In this document: in pieces, positions 53,854-63,077 of the stretch | How the letters are laid out: each line of letters starts with the position of its first letter | Position numbering within the stretch: position 1 is the first letter of the stretch | Origin: Cupriavidus sp. P-10 | GTDB lineage: Bacteria; Pseudomonadota; Gammaproteobacteria; Burkholderiales; Burkholderiaceae | Direction: 5' to 3' | NCBI RefSeq assembly: GCF_003402535.2 | Contig: NZ_AP025171.1 | Location: 2,294,001 to 2,358,000 of the forward strand | Length of the DNA: 64,000 nt | Translations under genes and position numbers: made by a program | Notes under the pieces: model-generated | Databases searched by the model: none | What the model saw: the letters and a program-made list of their open reading frames with translations, nothing else | What the model was told of the DNA's origin: nothing

Positions 53854-54831
53854 CTATCTCCTCATTGATCCTTGTTGATATGGGTGTGTCACCGCGTCAT
53901 TCGTTGGTGGCCGCTCGCTGGCGGCACACGCGCCCGCCTCGGGCGCATCCGCTGGCAGCCGCATCGACGCGCGCGCGCCGCCGGGCTGCCACAGGCGCGC
54001 CTGCAGGGTCCCGGCCAGGTCGCGGATGCGCGGGCCGAGATTGCCTTCCAGGATCTCCGGCGACAGGCGCGCCGCGGAGCCACCGATATTCATCGCCAGC
54101 ACTTCGCTGCTGCCCGCGAGCCGCAGCGGCGCGGCGGCGCCGCTGACGGTGCGGTCCCATTCGGCGTGCGCGACGCAGAAGCCGCGCCGGGCATGGTCTT
54201 GCAGCGCCCGCTCGATGCCGCTGCGCACGGCGGGCCAGCGGGTGCCGTAGTGGCGCGCCAGCTCGCCCAGCGCGGCCTCGCGATGGCCGGCGTCGAGTCC
54301 CGCCAGCCAGGCGCGACCGATCGCCGAGGTCGCCATCGGCAGGCGCGCACCCGGCGCCAGCCGGATCACCAGCGCGCCGCGCGGCTGGCAGCTTTCCAGG
54401 TAGACCATGGCGTGCCGGTCCGGCATCGCCAACGCCACCGTGCAGTCGGTGGCGAAAGCCAGCGACTGCATCAGCGGCTGCGCGATCTCGCGGATGCCCG
54501 CGCCGGCGATGTAGCGATGGCCCAGCACCATCGCGCCCTGCCCGAGCCGGTATTTCTCCGAACCCTCGATATAGGTCAGGTAGCCAAGCGTGGCCAGCGT
54601 GTAGGTCAGCCGCGACACGGTCGGCCGCGGGATGCCGGTGCGGCGCGAGAGCTCGGCATTGCCGAGGTAATCGTCCTGCGGCCCGAAGGCCCGCAGCAGC
54701 TCCATGCCGCGCGCCAGCGCCGTGACGAAGTTGCGGTCGTCGGCGCAGTTCGGACCCGCCGGCGCGTCAGCCGGCGCAAGCGCATGGGCAGCGTCAGGTG
54801 GCGGAGTCGGGATGGTGGTGGAGCGCTTCAT
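53854..54831 (-). CDS. IclR-family transcriptional regulator
   Basis: 325 residues from ATG 54831; an upstream ATG at 54930 gives a longer, less family-like start. A winged helix-turn-helix covers about residues 35-95 (FVTALARGMELLRAFGPQDDYLGNAELSRRTGIPRPTVSRLTYTLATLGYL), followed by an IclR ligand-binding domain (about 110-290; CQPRGALVIRLAPGARLPMATSAIGRAWLAG). The 35-residue C-terminal tail is variable. IclR proteins often control aromatic or short-acid catabolism. It is cotranscribed with the SDR gene. Confidence 0.9.
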   Translation of the reverse strand: MKRSTTIPTPPPDAAHALAPADAPAGPNCADDRNFVTALARGMELLRAFGPQDDYLGNAELSRRTGIPRPTVSRLTYTLATLGYLTYIEGSEKYRLGQGAMVLGHRYIAGAGIREIAQPLMQSLAFATDCTVALAMPDRHAMVYLESCQPRGALVIRLAPGARLPMATSAIGRAWLAGLDAGHREAALGELARHYGTRWPAVRSGIERALQDHARRGFCVAHAEWDRTVSGAAAPLRLAGSSEVLAMNIGGSAARLSPEILEGNLGPRIRDLAGTLQARLWQPGGARASMRLPADAPEAGACAASERPPTNDAVTHPYQQGSMRR

Positions 54832-55169
54832 GAGGCAGGCGGCGACGGCTTGCGGCAACGGCAGAGGACTCTTGATAGCAGTTTCCTGCCCGGACCTGGC
54901 ACCGCTATGTAGCAAAAACATGTGAGCCAATAACGGGACTTATAGATTCAAATCAAGGTGTTAGCACCCTTCCTGAGACGCAAGGACCAGGCGCAGTAAC
55001 GGGGGCAGAGCGAGCGCAGAGGCGGGGCGCAGTAGCGGGCAGATACGTCCCAATGGAATCAAGCACTTACCTGCCGGACCCGCCTGCCGCCAGGGGCGCG
55101 AACCGCGGTCTAGAATGGAACTGCCCTTTGGCGATTGAGTCGCTTTGGGCGCTTCGGGAGGGATATGCC
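54832..55169. other. 338-bp divergent intergenic region
   Basis: No gene is supported. An AT-rich block at about 54905-54965 precedes the IclR gene and probably holds its promoter, but I cannot assign boxes with proper spacing. GGGAGGGA at 55156-55163 is the ribosome-binding site of the radical SAM gene. Confidence 0.4.
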
Positions 55170-56264
55170 ATGACGGCAATCGAAGAGCCCTCTCCGGGAA
55201 CGTATCCCGGTCGCTACTGGCATTTCCTGGACGATGGCCGCATGCAGTGCGACCTGTGTCCGCGCCACTGCCGCCTGCATGACGAGCAGCGCGGCGCCTG
55301 CTTCGTGCGCCAGCGGCTTGGGGACCGGATGCTGCTGACCGCCTATGGCCGCTCATCCGGCTTCTGCATCGACCCGATTGAAAAGAAGCCGCTCAACCAC
55401 TTCTACCCGGGCAGCGCCGTCCTGTCGTTCGGCACGGCGGGCTGCAACCTGGCCTGCAAGTTCTGCCAGAACTGGGATATCAGCAAATCACGTGAAATGG
55501 AGACACTGGCCGTGGCAGCCATGCCCGAAGCCATCGCCGAAGCGGCGGCGGCCCATGACTGCAAGAGCGTGGCTTTTACCTATAACGACCCGGTGATTTT
55601 CGCCGAGTACGCGATGGACGTCGCCGATGCCTGCCGCGAACTCGGCATCCTGGCGGTGGCGGTGACCGCCGGGTATATGGGCGAGCAGGCACGACGCGAT
55701 TTCTACAGCAGGATGGACGCGGCAAACGTCGACCTGAAGGGCTTTACCGACGCGTTCTATGTCGCACTCACCGGCGCGCATCTGCAACCGGTGCTGGATA
55801 CGCTCCTGTACCTGAAGCACGCAACCAAAGTCTGGTTCGAGATCACGACGCTGCTGATTCCCGGCAAGAACGACAGCGATGATGAGATCCGCGCTGAGGC
55901 CCGGTGGATCGCGAGAGAACTTGGCACCGACATCCCGCTGCACTTTACGGGGTTTCATCCAGACTACAGGATGCGCGACGTGCCGCCCACGCCGTTCTCC
56001 ACGCTTGCGCATGCCCGCAAGCTCGCGATCGATGAGGGGCTGCGTTACGTGTACACCGGCAACGTCCACGACACTGAAGGCGCAACCACCTACTGCCCCG
56101 CCTGCCGTGCACCGCTGATCGTGCGCGACTGGCATGCGATCGATAGCTATCGCCTCACGCCCACCGGAACCTGCCCGGATTGCTTTGAGCCGGTTGCCGG
56201 CTGCTTCGGGCATTTCAGGCATCACTACGGGCGGCGCCGGATTCCTGTGCACGTCGGAACGTAG
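55170..56264 (+). CDS. amrS: Radical SAM enzyme of the AMMECR1/Memo-associated family (AmrS type)
   Basis: 364 residues from ATG 55170, seven bases after GGGAGGGA. The radical SAM cluster cysteines are 92, 96 and 99 (GCNLACKFCQNWDISK), followed by the PflA-like barrel (AFTYNDPVIFAEY, NVDLKGFTDAFY, LLIPGKNDSDDEI). An N-terminal CxxCxxxC group (Cys27, 30, 34) and a C-terminal CPAC/CPDC pair are typical of this family and may bind zinc or a second cluster. The family usually travels with AMMECR1 and Memo domain genes; neither is in the window. It sits 25 bp before the TGS-GTPase gene. The reaction is unknown. Confidence 0.9.
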   Translation: MTAIEEPSPGTYPGRYWHFLDDGRMQCDLCPRHCRLHDEQRGACFVRQRLGDRMLLTAYGRSSGFCIDPIEKKPLNHFYPGSAVLSFGTAGCNLACKFCQNWDISKSREMETLAVAAMPEAIAEAAAAHDCKSVAFTYNDPVIFAEYAMDVADACRELGILAVAVTAGYMGEQARRDFYSRMDAANVDLKGFTDAFYVALTGAHLQPVLDTLLYLKHATKVWFEITTLLIPGKNDSDDEIRAEARWIARELGTDIPLHFTGFHPDYRMRDVPPTPFSTLAHARKLAIDEGLRYVYTGNVHDTEGATTYCPACRAPLIVRDWHAIDSYRLTPTGTCPDCFEPVAGCFGHFRHHYGRRRIPVHVGT

Positions 56265-56289
56265 GCCAGTGATGCAGCACTGACGGCCC

Positions 56290-57318
56290 ATGCCAGCAAA
56301 CCTCACCCCCGAATACAAGCAGGCCGAACAAGCCTACCGGCTGGCACGCCAGCCGCGCGAGCAGCTCGAATGCCTGAAGGAGATGCTCCGTGTCATCCCC
56401 AAGCACAAGGGGACGGAGCGTCTGCAAGCCGATATCAAGTCGCGGATCAGGGAACTGACCCAGGAATCAGCGGGCCACGGGAAGGCGGCGCACAGGGGGC
56501 CGTCACATGCAGTGCATGCTGAAGGCGCGGCCCAGCTCTGTCTGATCGGCCCGTCCGGCGCGGGAAAATCCAGCCTGCACGCGCGGCTGACTGGCTCGGG
56601 CAGCGAAGCCGGGCCCTACCCCCACCCGACCCAGTTGCCGGTTCCCGGCATGTTGCAGTTCGAGGACATTGCCTTTCAGCTGGTGGATCTGCCACCTGTC
56701 TCAGCCGAATTCATGCAACCCGGGCTCACCGATATCGTGCGGGTGACAGACGGCGTACTGCTCGTGGTCGACCTGAGCGCGCCAGACTGTACAGAACAGC
56801 TGGCGCTGATGCTCCAGCGACTCGCCGAGGCAAGGATTAACCTGTCGGAGCGCTGGCCGGGCCAGGCCGACAGCACTGCCGCATCGGCACCATCGGGGGA
56901 ATCGGCGGCGGCTGACCCGTTCAGTGTTCACCTCCCTGCGCTGCTGCTGGCCAACAAGGCCGATCTCGCCAGCCCGGAGGACGCGGCCGTGCTCGAAGAC
57001 CTGCTCGGCGTACATTTTCCGGCGCTCGCAACCTCGGCAACCCGCGGACAAGGACTGGCCGGGATCGGTCCGTTTCTTTTCGGGGCTCTGAGCATCGTGC
57101 GCGTCTACACCAAGGCGCCCGGGAAGCCCGTCGACCAGAGTCGGCCATTTACGATGCGCCGCGGCGACACCGTGCTGGATGTCGCCCTGCGGGTGCACCC
57201 GGATCTCGCGCGTACGTTCAAGTTCGCCCGCATTTGGGGGAGCGGAAAGTTCAGCGGGCAGCAGGTGGGCGCCGATCATCCGGTAGCCGATCGGGACGTG
57301 GTGGAACTGCATGCGTAG
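56290..57318 (+). CDS. TGS-domain GTPase (DRG/Obg-related) with altered G3
   Basis: 342 residues. The N-terminal 80 residues are charged and helical, as in DRG proteins. The G domain has a P-loop at 87-95 (GPSGAGKSS) and NKAD near residue 230. The G3 position reads VDLPP (132-136), with proline in place of the usual glycine of DxPG. A C-terminal TGS domain (about 270-342) contains FTMRRGDTVLDVALRVHPDLA and KFARIWGSGKFSGQQVG. The TGS part suggests RNA or ribosome contact. It is 25 bp downstream of amrS, a probable two-gene operon. It is not one of the core Obg or YchF proteins by length or order. Confidence 0.85.
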   Translation: MPANLTPEYKQAEQAYRLARQPREQLECLKEMLRVIPKHKGTERLQADIKSRIRELTQESAGHGKAAHRGPSHAVHAEGAAQLCLIGPSGAGKSSLHARLTGSGSEAGPYPHPTQLPVPGMLQFEDIAFQLVDLPPVSAEFMQPGLTDIVRVTDGVLLVVDLSAPDCTEQLALMLQRLAEARINLSERWPGQADSTAASAPSGESAAADPFSVHLPALLLANKADLASPEDAAVLEDLLGVHFPALATSATRGQGLAGIGPFLFGALSIVRVYTKAPGKPVDQSRPFTMRRGDTVLDVALRVHPDLARTFKFARIWGSGKFSGQQVGADHPVADRDVVELHA

Positions 57319-57398
57319 GTGCCGGCCCGCGCGGCGGGCGGCACAGCCGGCTTCAGGTTGACCGCCGCACTGGAGCGATTCCGGCAGGGCGACAAGCC

Positions 57399-57701
57399 CT
57401 AGATATCGGGAGCGAGCAGGAGTCCGGTCTTCACTGTGTGGATCAGCGCGAGGCGATCTTCGACTGCCTTGCGCAGGACTTCTCGTCCCCTGAACGGATC
57501 CGTCAGGTAACTGGCGTACTGGCTTGCCCGAATCTGCACCTTGAGGGTCATCACCATCGCCCCGCTCTCCGGCCATGTCACCGTGAACGCCGGATGGCTG
57601 TCCGCGCATTCAACGAAAGCCGTGTCAGGCGACACAAAACAGGAATCAGCGCCCTGGGCCAGGAACTGGAGATCCTTGTCCTTGAACTCGTAAGTTGCCA
57701 T
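57399..57701 (-). CDS. Hypothetical protein
   Basis: 100 residues from ATG 57701 with GGGAGA eight bases upstream; the frame upstream of that ATG is not protein-like. It starts ATYEFKDKDLQFLAQGADSCFV and has strand-rich segments (FTVTWPESGAMVMTLKVQI) with a helical end (REVLRKAVEDRLALIHTV). One cysteine near residue 20 and one near 32. I do not recognise a family. It is convergent with the TGS-GTPase gene, 80 bp apart. Confidence 0.65.
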   Translation of the reverse strand: MATYEFKDKDLQFLAQGADSCFVSPDTAFVECADSHPAFTVTWPESGAMVMTLKVQIRASQYASYLTDPFRGREVLRKAVEDRLALIHTVKTGLLLAPDI

Positions 57702-58365
57702 GTCTTTCTCCCATCGCGCGGAAGATCGTGGCGTGAACGTTATCAGCGCTGGCAGCCGCCGCAATCTGCTCATTCCCATGTTAATACGCCTGGAGCTTCC
57801 AGGAGTAGCCATCAATCAGGGACGGCGGCGGCCTGTGGAACGGCGTGGCACAAACGGCTAGTGGGCATTCCATCCCAGCTCCCTCAGGGCTTTCCCGAGG
57901 TCATTCCCCCAGCACTGGCGCCGCTATTTCGCTGTGCGGAATACTCCACCGGTTTCCTTGACGATGCCGCGAAGCCTATGCAAAAGTCGGTGAAAACGAA
58001 CGACCGTGCGGGAATACTCCCGACACCTCGTCACCGGGCTTTCGCTGCCGCCGGCCTCGTCGGCGCAGCGTTACCCGGCAAGCCGGGCGGCCACGTTGCC
58101 GCATCGCACAGGAGACAGTCCATGCAGCATCCGCACCTCGCGTCCGCGCATCCGCCCCGTAGCCGTCGCGGCGCGATCCCGGCCACGCCGACCTGCCCGC
58201 GCCAGCCTGGCGCTGGCGCCCGCTATACAGCGCGCACGCCGCGCGCCTGATCCACACGCCCCGAATTCTTGCGTGGCAGCGCCCGGCGCTGCCGCGAGGG
58301 ATCACGCCCGGGCCTTGTCCGCGCGTGCCTGGATTTCCGATTCGCGAACCGCATGAGGTAACCCC
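57702..58365. other. 664-bp region without a supported gene, upstream of livH
   Basis: Open frames here are Arg/Ala/Pro-rich GC artefacts. The 10-mer GGAATACTCC occurs twice, at 57938-57947 and 58011-58020, 73 bp apart, each preceded by GTGCG. No good sigma-70 or sigma-54 promoter is found. The last 30 bases hold GAGGT, the ribosome-binding site of livH. Confidence 0.45.
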
Positions 58366-59229
58366 GTGGCATTGTTCCTACAACAGATACTCAACGGCCT
58401 GACGCTGGGCGGCGTCTACAGCCTGGTGGCGCTTGGCCTGACGTTGGTCTACGGCATCCTGCACGTGCCCAACTTCGCGCACGGCGCGTTCTACATGGCC
58501 GGCGCCTACGTGTCGTACTACCTGATGACATCGCTGGGCTTGAACTACTGGCTGGCCATGGTGGGCGCCGCGCTGGTGGTGGCCGTGCTGTCGATGCTGG
58601 CCGACCGGCTGGTGTTCCACCCGCTGCGCAATTCGCCCGAGCTGCACGACATGATCGCGGCCATCGGCATCCTGCTGTTCCTGGAGGCCGGCGCGCAGGC
58701 GCTGTGGGGCGCGGACTTCCACCGCATGCCGACGCCGTATGGGCAGATCGTCGACGTCTTCGGCCTGACCGCGCCCCTGCAGCGCCTGCTGATCATCGGC
58801 GCCGCCTTTGCGCTGATGGTGCTGCTGCACCTGTTCCTCACGCGCACCATGACCGGCGCCACCATCATGGCGATGGCGCAGAACCGCGAAGGCGCCGCGC
58901 TGGTCGGCATCGACGCCACGCGCGTCACGCTGCTGGTGTTCGCCATCTCGGGCGCACTGGCCGCGATCGCCGCCACGCTGTACGCGCCGATCAACCTGGT
59001 CTACCCGAGCATGGGCAACCTGGTCATCACCAAGGCCTTCGTCATCATCATCCTGGGCGGCATGGGCAGCATCCCGGGCGCCATCGTCGGCGGGCTAATC
59101 ATCGGCATGGCCGAGAGCTTCGGCGGCTTCTACGTTTCCACCGACTACAAGGACATCATCGCCTTCGTGCTGCTGGTGGTGATCCTGTCAATCCGGCCGC
59201 AGGGCCTGTTTGCCGCCAAGGCAGCCTGA
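58366..59229 (+). CDS. livH: Branched-chain amino-acid-type ABC permease
   Basis: 287 residues from GTG 58366 with GAGGT seven bases upstream. LivH-type inner-membrane permease with eight or so helices. Landmarks are QQILNGLTLGGVYSLVALGLTLVYGI at the N-terminus and AFVIIILGGMGSIPGAIVGGLIIG near the end, the coupling-helix region for the ATPases. First gene of livHMGFK. Members of this class import leucine-type amino acids, amides, urea or aromatic acids; the substrate is not evident. Confidence 0.93.
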   Translation: MALFLQQILNGLTLGGVYSLVALGLTLVYGILHVPNFAHGAFYMAGAYVSYYLMTSLGLNYWLAMVGAALVVAVLSMLADRLVFHPLRNSPELHDMIAAIGILLFLEAGAQALWGADFHRMPTPYGQIVDVFGLTAPLQRLLIIGAAFALMVLLHLFLTRTMTGATIMAMAQNREGAALVGIDATRVTLLVFAISGALAAIAATLYAPINLVYPSMGNLVITKAFVIIILGGMGSIPGAIVGGLIIGMAESFGGFYVSTDYKDIIAFVLLVVILSIRPQGLFAAKAA

Positions 59230-59242
59230 GGAGGCGCACAAC

Positions 59243-60271
59243 ATGAAAGCACTGCAAGGAAAGACCGGCTGGATGCTGCTGCTGGCACTGGCCATCGCGT
59301 TCCCGCTGGTCACGCCCAACAGCTACTACCTGAGCGTGATGACGCTGGCCTTCATCTATGCCCTCGCCACGCTGGGGCTGAACCTGATCACCGGCTACAC
59401 CGGCCAGCTGAACCTGGCGCACGGCGGCTTCATGGCGATCGGCGCCTACACGCTGGGCATCCTGACCGTTGACCACCAGGTGCCGTTCTGGCTCGCGTTT
59501 GCGCTGTCCGGCGTGGTGTGTATGGTGCTGGGCTATGTGGTCGGTGTGGTCTCGCTGCGGCTGAAGGGCCATTACTTCTCGATCTTCACCATGTGCATCG
59601 GCTACATCATCTACCTGGTGATCGAGAAATGGGAAAGCCTGACGCATGGCACCGTCGGGCTGATCGGCATCCCGGTGCCGGCGGCGATCGGGCCGTTGGC
59701 GTTCGACAGCGTGCAAGCGCAGTACTACCTGGTGCTGTTCTTCCTGGCGGCGGGCACGTTCCTGATGCACCGGATCGTCACCTCGCTGCTGGGCCGCAGC
59801 TTCATGGCCGTGCGCAACAGCGACGCGCTGGCCGAGGCGCTGGGCATCAACCTGATGCGCACCAAGATCCTGTCGTTCGTGCTGTCGGTGGGCTACGCGG
59901 GCTTTGCCGGCGCGCTGTATGCCGGGCAGGTGCGCTTCCTGGGTCCGGACATTGCCCGCACCGACCTGACCTTCGACATGGTGATGTCGATGCTGGTGGG
60001 CGGCATCGGCACGCTGTTCGGGCCGCTGCTGGGCGCGGTGCTGGTGCCGTGGATCACGCAGTCGCTGCAGTTCATGCAGGACTACCGCATGCTGGTGTTC
60101 GGCCCGGTGCTGATCCTGCTGATCATCTTCGTGCCGGACGGCATCGTGGGCTCCTGGCTGAAGAAGCAGGCACGCAGGGCCGCCGCCGCACGCCGCGGCA
60201 AGCCCACGCAGCCCGCCGTTACCGGCAATCACGCTGTCCCGACCACCCGCGCCGGAGCCGACCATGCTTGA
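59243..60271 (+). CDS. livM: Branched-chain amino-acid-type ABC permease, LivM
   Basis: 342 residues from ATG 59243, 13 bp after livH with GAGGAGG upstream. About nine helices. LivM landmarks are ITGYTGQLNLAHGGFMAIGAY, LPLKGHYFS-like RLKGHYFSIFTMCIGYI, and the cytoplasmic loop AVRNSDALAEALGINLMRTKILSFVLSVGYAGFAGALYA. The C-terminal 40 residues are basic and Ala-rich. Its end overlaps livG by 8 bp. Confidence 0.93.
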   Translation: MKALQGKTGWMLLLALAIAFPLVTPNSYYLSVMTLAFIYALATLGLNLITGYTGQLNLAHGGFMAIGAYTLGILTVDHQVPFWLAFALSGVVCMVLGYVVGVVSLRLKGHYFSIFTMCIGYIIYLVIEKWESLTHGTVGLIGIPVPAAIGPLAFDSVQAQYYLVLFFLAAGTFLMHRIVTSLLGRSFMAVRNSDALAEALGINLMRTKILSFVLSVGYAGFAGALYAGQVRFLGPDIARTDLTFDMVMSMLVGGIGTLFGPLLGAVLVPWITQSLQFMQDYRMLVFGPVLILLIIFVPDGIVGSWLKKQARRAAAARRGKPTQPAVTGNHAVPTTRAGADHA

Positions 60272-61028
60272 GATTCGCAACCTGACCAAGAAATTCGGCG
60301 GCCTGACCGCGGTGCACGATGTCTCGGTGACCTTCGAGCAGGGCCACATCAACGCCATCATCGGCCCCAACGGCGCCGGCAAGACGACCTTCTTCAATCT
60401 GGTGGCAGGCACGCACGCCCCCTCCTCCGGGCAGATCCTGTTCAAGGGCCAGGACGTGGCCGGCCTGCGCGCCGACCAGATCGCGCGCCTGGGCGTGGCG
60501 CGCACCTTCCAGGCGACCGCGCTGTTCGACCGCGCCACGGTGCTCGACAACCTGATCGTCGGCCACCGGCTGCGCACGCGCTCGGGGCTGGGCGACGTGC
60601 TGTTCAACACGCGCCGCCTGCGCGAAGAGGAACGCCTGTGCCGCGACAAGGCCGAAGCCGCGCTCGACTTCGTCGGCCTGTCGCACCTGGCGCATGAAGT
60701 CGCCGCCGATATCACGCAGGAAGCGCGCAAGCGCGTGGCCTTCGCGCTGGCGCTGGCGACGGACCCGGAACTGCTGCTGCTCGACGAGCCCGCGGGCGGC
60801 GTGAACCCGGAGGAAACCGTGGGTCTCGCCGAACTGATCCGCAAGATGGTGCGCCATGGCAAGACCGTCTGCCTGATCGAACACAAGATGGACATGATCA
60901 TGCGGCTGGCAGACAAGATCATGGTGCTGAACTACGGCGAGAAGATCGCCGAAGGCACGCCCGCGCAGATCCAGCAGGATCCGCATGTCATCGAGGCCTA
61001 CCTGGGAGCCGACCATGTTGCAGCTTGA
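60264..61028 (+). CDS. livG: ABC transporter ATP-binding protein, LivG
   Basis: 254 residues, overlapping livM by 8 bp and livF by 14 bp. Walker [13 protein letters not shown], Walker [16 protein letters not shown] and switch-His segment [12 protein letters not shown] with the LivG C-terminal [25 protein letters not shown] are intact. The ABC signature reads [15 protein letters not shown] instead of the usual LSxGxQR, a changed signature: the conserved Ser-Gly pair is not visible. Confidence 0.93.
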   Translation: MLEIRNLTKKFGGLTAVHDVSVTFEQGHINAIIGPNGAGKTTFFNLVAGTHAPSSGQILFKGQDVAGLRADQIARLGVARTFQATALFDRATVLDNLIVGHRLRTRSGLGDVLFNTRRLREEERLCRDKAEAALDFVGLSHLAHEVAADITQEARKRVAFALALATDPELLLLDEPAGGVNPEETVGLAELIRKMVRHGKTVCLIEHKMDMIMRLADKIMVLNYGEKIAEGTPAQIQQDPHVIEAYLGADHVAA

Positions 61029-61722
61029 ACGCGTCTCGCTGTCGTACGGCAGCTTCCGTGCCCTGGACAACATCACGCTGCACGCCGCGGCAGGCGAGCT
61101 GGTGGTGCTGCTGGGCGCCAACGGTGCCGGCAAGAGCTCGATCTTCCTGGCGATGAGCGCGATCCACCGCATCAGTGGCGGCAGCATGCGCTTCGACGGG
61201 CGCGAGCTGTCCGGCATGAAGCCATCGCAGATCGTGCAGGCGGGGCTGGTGCATTGCCCGGAGGGACGCAAGCTCTTTCCGGCGATGAGCGTGGAGAAGA
61301 ACCTGGTGCTGGGCGCGTACGTGCACCGGCGCGATGGTGCGGGCATCCGCAAGACGCTGGAGGAAGTCTATGAACTCTTCCCGATCCTGAAGCAGAAGAA
61401 AGACGACCCGGCCGGCTCGCTGTCAGGCGGACAGCAGCAGATGGTGGCACTGGGCCGCGCCCTGATGAGCCGGCCGCGCGCGCTGCTGCTGGACGAGCCG
61501 TCGCTGGGGCTGGCGCCGCTGGTGGTCAAGCAGATGTTCGAGATCATCCAGCGCATCAACCGTGCGGGGACGACGGTATTGCTGGCGGAGCAGAACGCCT
61601 ACGCGGCGCTGGGGATCGCGCATCGCGCCTATGTGATCGAGAGCGGGCGGATCGTGATGGAGGGGGACAGGGATACGTTGCTGAAGGATGAGGGGATTCG
61701 GAAGGCGTATATCGGCGGGTAA
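61015..61722 (+). CDS. livF: ABC transporter ATP-binding protein, LivF
   Basis: 235 residues from ATG 61015, inside the 3' end of livG. Walker [28 protein letters not shown] (the LivF Q-loop region), a normal signature [15 protein letters not shown], Walker [14 protein letters not shown] and switch His position replaced as usual in LivF by Gln ([11 protein letters not shown]). It pairs with LivG to power the importer. Confidence 0.94.
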   Translation: MLQLERVSLSYGSFRALDNITLHAAAGELVVLLGANGAGKSSIFLAMSAIHRISGGSMRFDGRELSGMKPSQIVQAGLVHCPEGRKLFPAMSVEKNLVLGAYVHRRDGAGIRKTLEEVYELFPILKQKKDDPAGSLSGGQQQMVALGRALMSRPRALLLDEPSLGLAPLVVKQMFEIIQRINRAGTTVLLAEQNAYAALGIAHRAYVIESGRIVMEGDRDTLLKDEGIRKAYIGG

Positions 61723-61779
61723 AAGTCAATCGCAAGACCGCCGCAACTGACAAGCGCAGTACTTTCAGGAGACATAGCA

Positions 61780-62952
61780 ATGCAAAGCAAGATCATGCGC
61801 CGCATCATCCCGCTGGCCGCCACCGCCGTGGCCGCGATGCTGGCTTCGGGCGCCGCGCTGGCGCAGGAAGTCGTCAAGATCGGCTATACCGGCCCGCTCT
61901 CGGGCGGCGCTGCGCTGTATGGCAAGAACGTGCTGTCGGGCGTGCAGATGGCTGTGGACGAGATCAACGCCGCGGGCCTGGAAGTCAAGGGCAAGAAGGT
62001 CAAGCTGGAAGTGGTGGCGCTGGACGACAAGTACTCGCCCGCCGAAGCCGCCATCAACGGCCGCCGCCTGGTGCAGCAGCACAAGACGGCGGCGGTCTTC
62101 GTGCCGCACTCGGGCGGCATCTTCGCCCTGCAGGCGTTCAACGAGCAGGAAAAATTCCTGGTGATGGCCTATTCCAGCGTGCCGCGCATCACCGATGCCG
62201 GCAACAAGCTGACCATCCGTATCCCGCCGGCATACACCGGCTACATCGAACCGTTCATCAAGGCGCAGATGAAGCGCTATGGCAAGAACGTGGCGCTGAC
62301 GCCGGCCGACCACGACTACGCCAAGGCGTGGGTGCAGGCCTTCGTGCCGGCGTGGGAATCGGCGGGCGGCAAGGTGGTGGCCAACAATCCGATGTCGTAC
62401 ACCAAGGCCACTGACTTCTACAGTGGCGTGTCGCGCGCCATCAGCGAAAAGCCGGACGTGATGTTCGTCGGCGGACCGTCGGAGCCGACCGCGCTGGTAG
62501 TCAAGCAGGCACGCGAGCTGGGCTTCAAGGGCGGCTTTATCGTGATGGACCAGGCCAAGATGGACGAGATGGCCAGGGTCACCAACGGGCTGGCGATGCT
62601 GGAGGGTTCGATCGGCGTGCTGCCGCTGGTCAACGACAACCGCCCGGCGGCGCAGGCATTCAATGGCAAGTACAAGAAGCTGCATGACGGGCGCGATGCG
62701 ACCACCGAGATGTCGCTGAACTACACCATGGTCTATGCACTGGCCGGCGCCATGAAGCTGGCCGGCACCACCAGCGATGCCGCGGCGATCCGCGCGAAGA
62801 TGCCCGACGCGGTGAAGGGGCTGGCCAAGGAGGTCAATCCCAACGAGGTCGACGGCATCGACGCCAAGGGCGGCTCGGTGGCCGATACCGTGGTGGGCTG
62901 GGTGCAGAACGGCAAGATCTCGCAGGTGCGCCTGTCCGAGCTGGCCAAGTAA
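61780..62952 (+). CDS. livK: Branched-chain amino-acid-type substrate-binding protein
   Basis: 390 residues from ATG 61780 with AGGAGA upstream (a second ATG lies at 61795). Residues 1-29 are a signal peptide ending ASGAALA-Q. The mature part is a type I periplasmic binding protein (VVKIGYTGPLSGGAALYGKNVLSGVQMAVDEINA, ALDDKYSPAEAAING). The first Ser/Thr pocket region reads VFVPHSGG. It is last in the operon, 57 bp after livF, and ends in a strong terminator. Ligand unknown; the pocket residues cannot be judged without alignment. Confidence 0.92.
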   Translation: MQSKIMRRIIPLAATAVAAMLASGAALAQEVVKIGYTGPLSGGAALYGKNVLSGVQMAVDEINAAGLEVKGKKVKLEVVALDDKYSPAEAAINGRRLVQQHKTAAVFVPHSGGIFALQAFNEQEKFLVMAYSSVPRITDAGNKLTIRIPPAYTGYIEPFIKAQMKRYGKNVALTPADHDYAKAWVQAFVPAWESAGGKVVANNPMSYTKATDFYSGVSRAISEKPDVMFVGGPSEPTALVVKQARELGFKGGFIVMDQAKMDEMARVTNGLAMLEGSIGVLPLVNDNRPAAQAFNGKYKKLHDGRDATTEMSLNYTMVYALAGAMKLAGTTSDAAAIRAKMPDAVKGLAKEVNPNEVDGIDAKGGSVADTVVGWVQNGKISQVRLSELAK

Positions 62953-62985
62953 GCTAGTCAACTAAGCGGACCGGCCGCGCCGGTG

Positions 62986-63021
62986 AAGCCCTGCAGGCCG
63001 CGTGGCCTGCAGGGCTTTTTC
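62986..63021 (+). terminator. Intrinsic terminator of the liv operon
   Basis: A 14-bp perfect stem AAGCCCTGCAGGCC / GGCCTGCAGGGCTT with loop GCGT, followed by TTTTC. It lies 33 bp after the livK stop. Confidence 0.92.
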
Positions 63022-63077
63022 TTTGGGCGGCCAGCCGATAGGATCCGTGCTTGTGCGTCTTAGTTGGAGGGAAGCCG

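Noticed and set aside
57234..58250. Plus-strand frame of about 338 codons after the TGS-GTPase
   Set aside because: Arg/Gly/Ala-rich sequence overlapping the end of the GTPase gene and antisense to the small minus-strand gene; no ribosome-binding site or family match.
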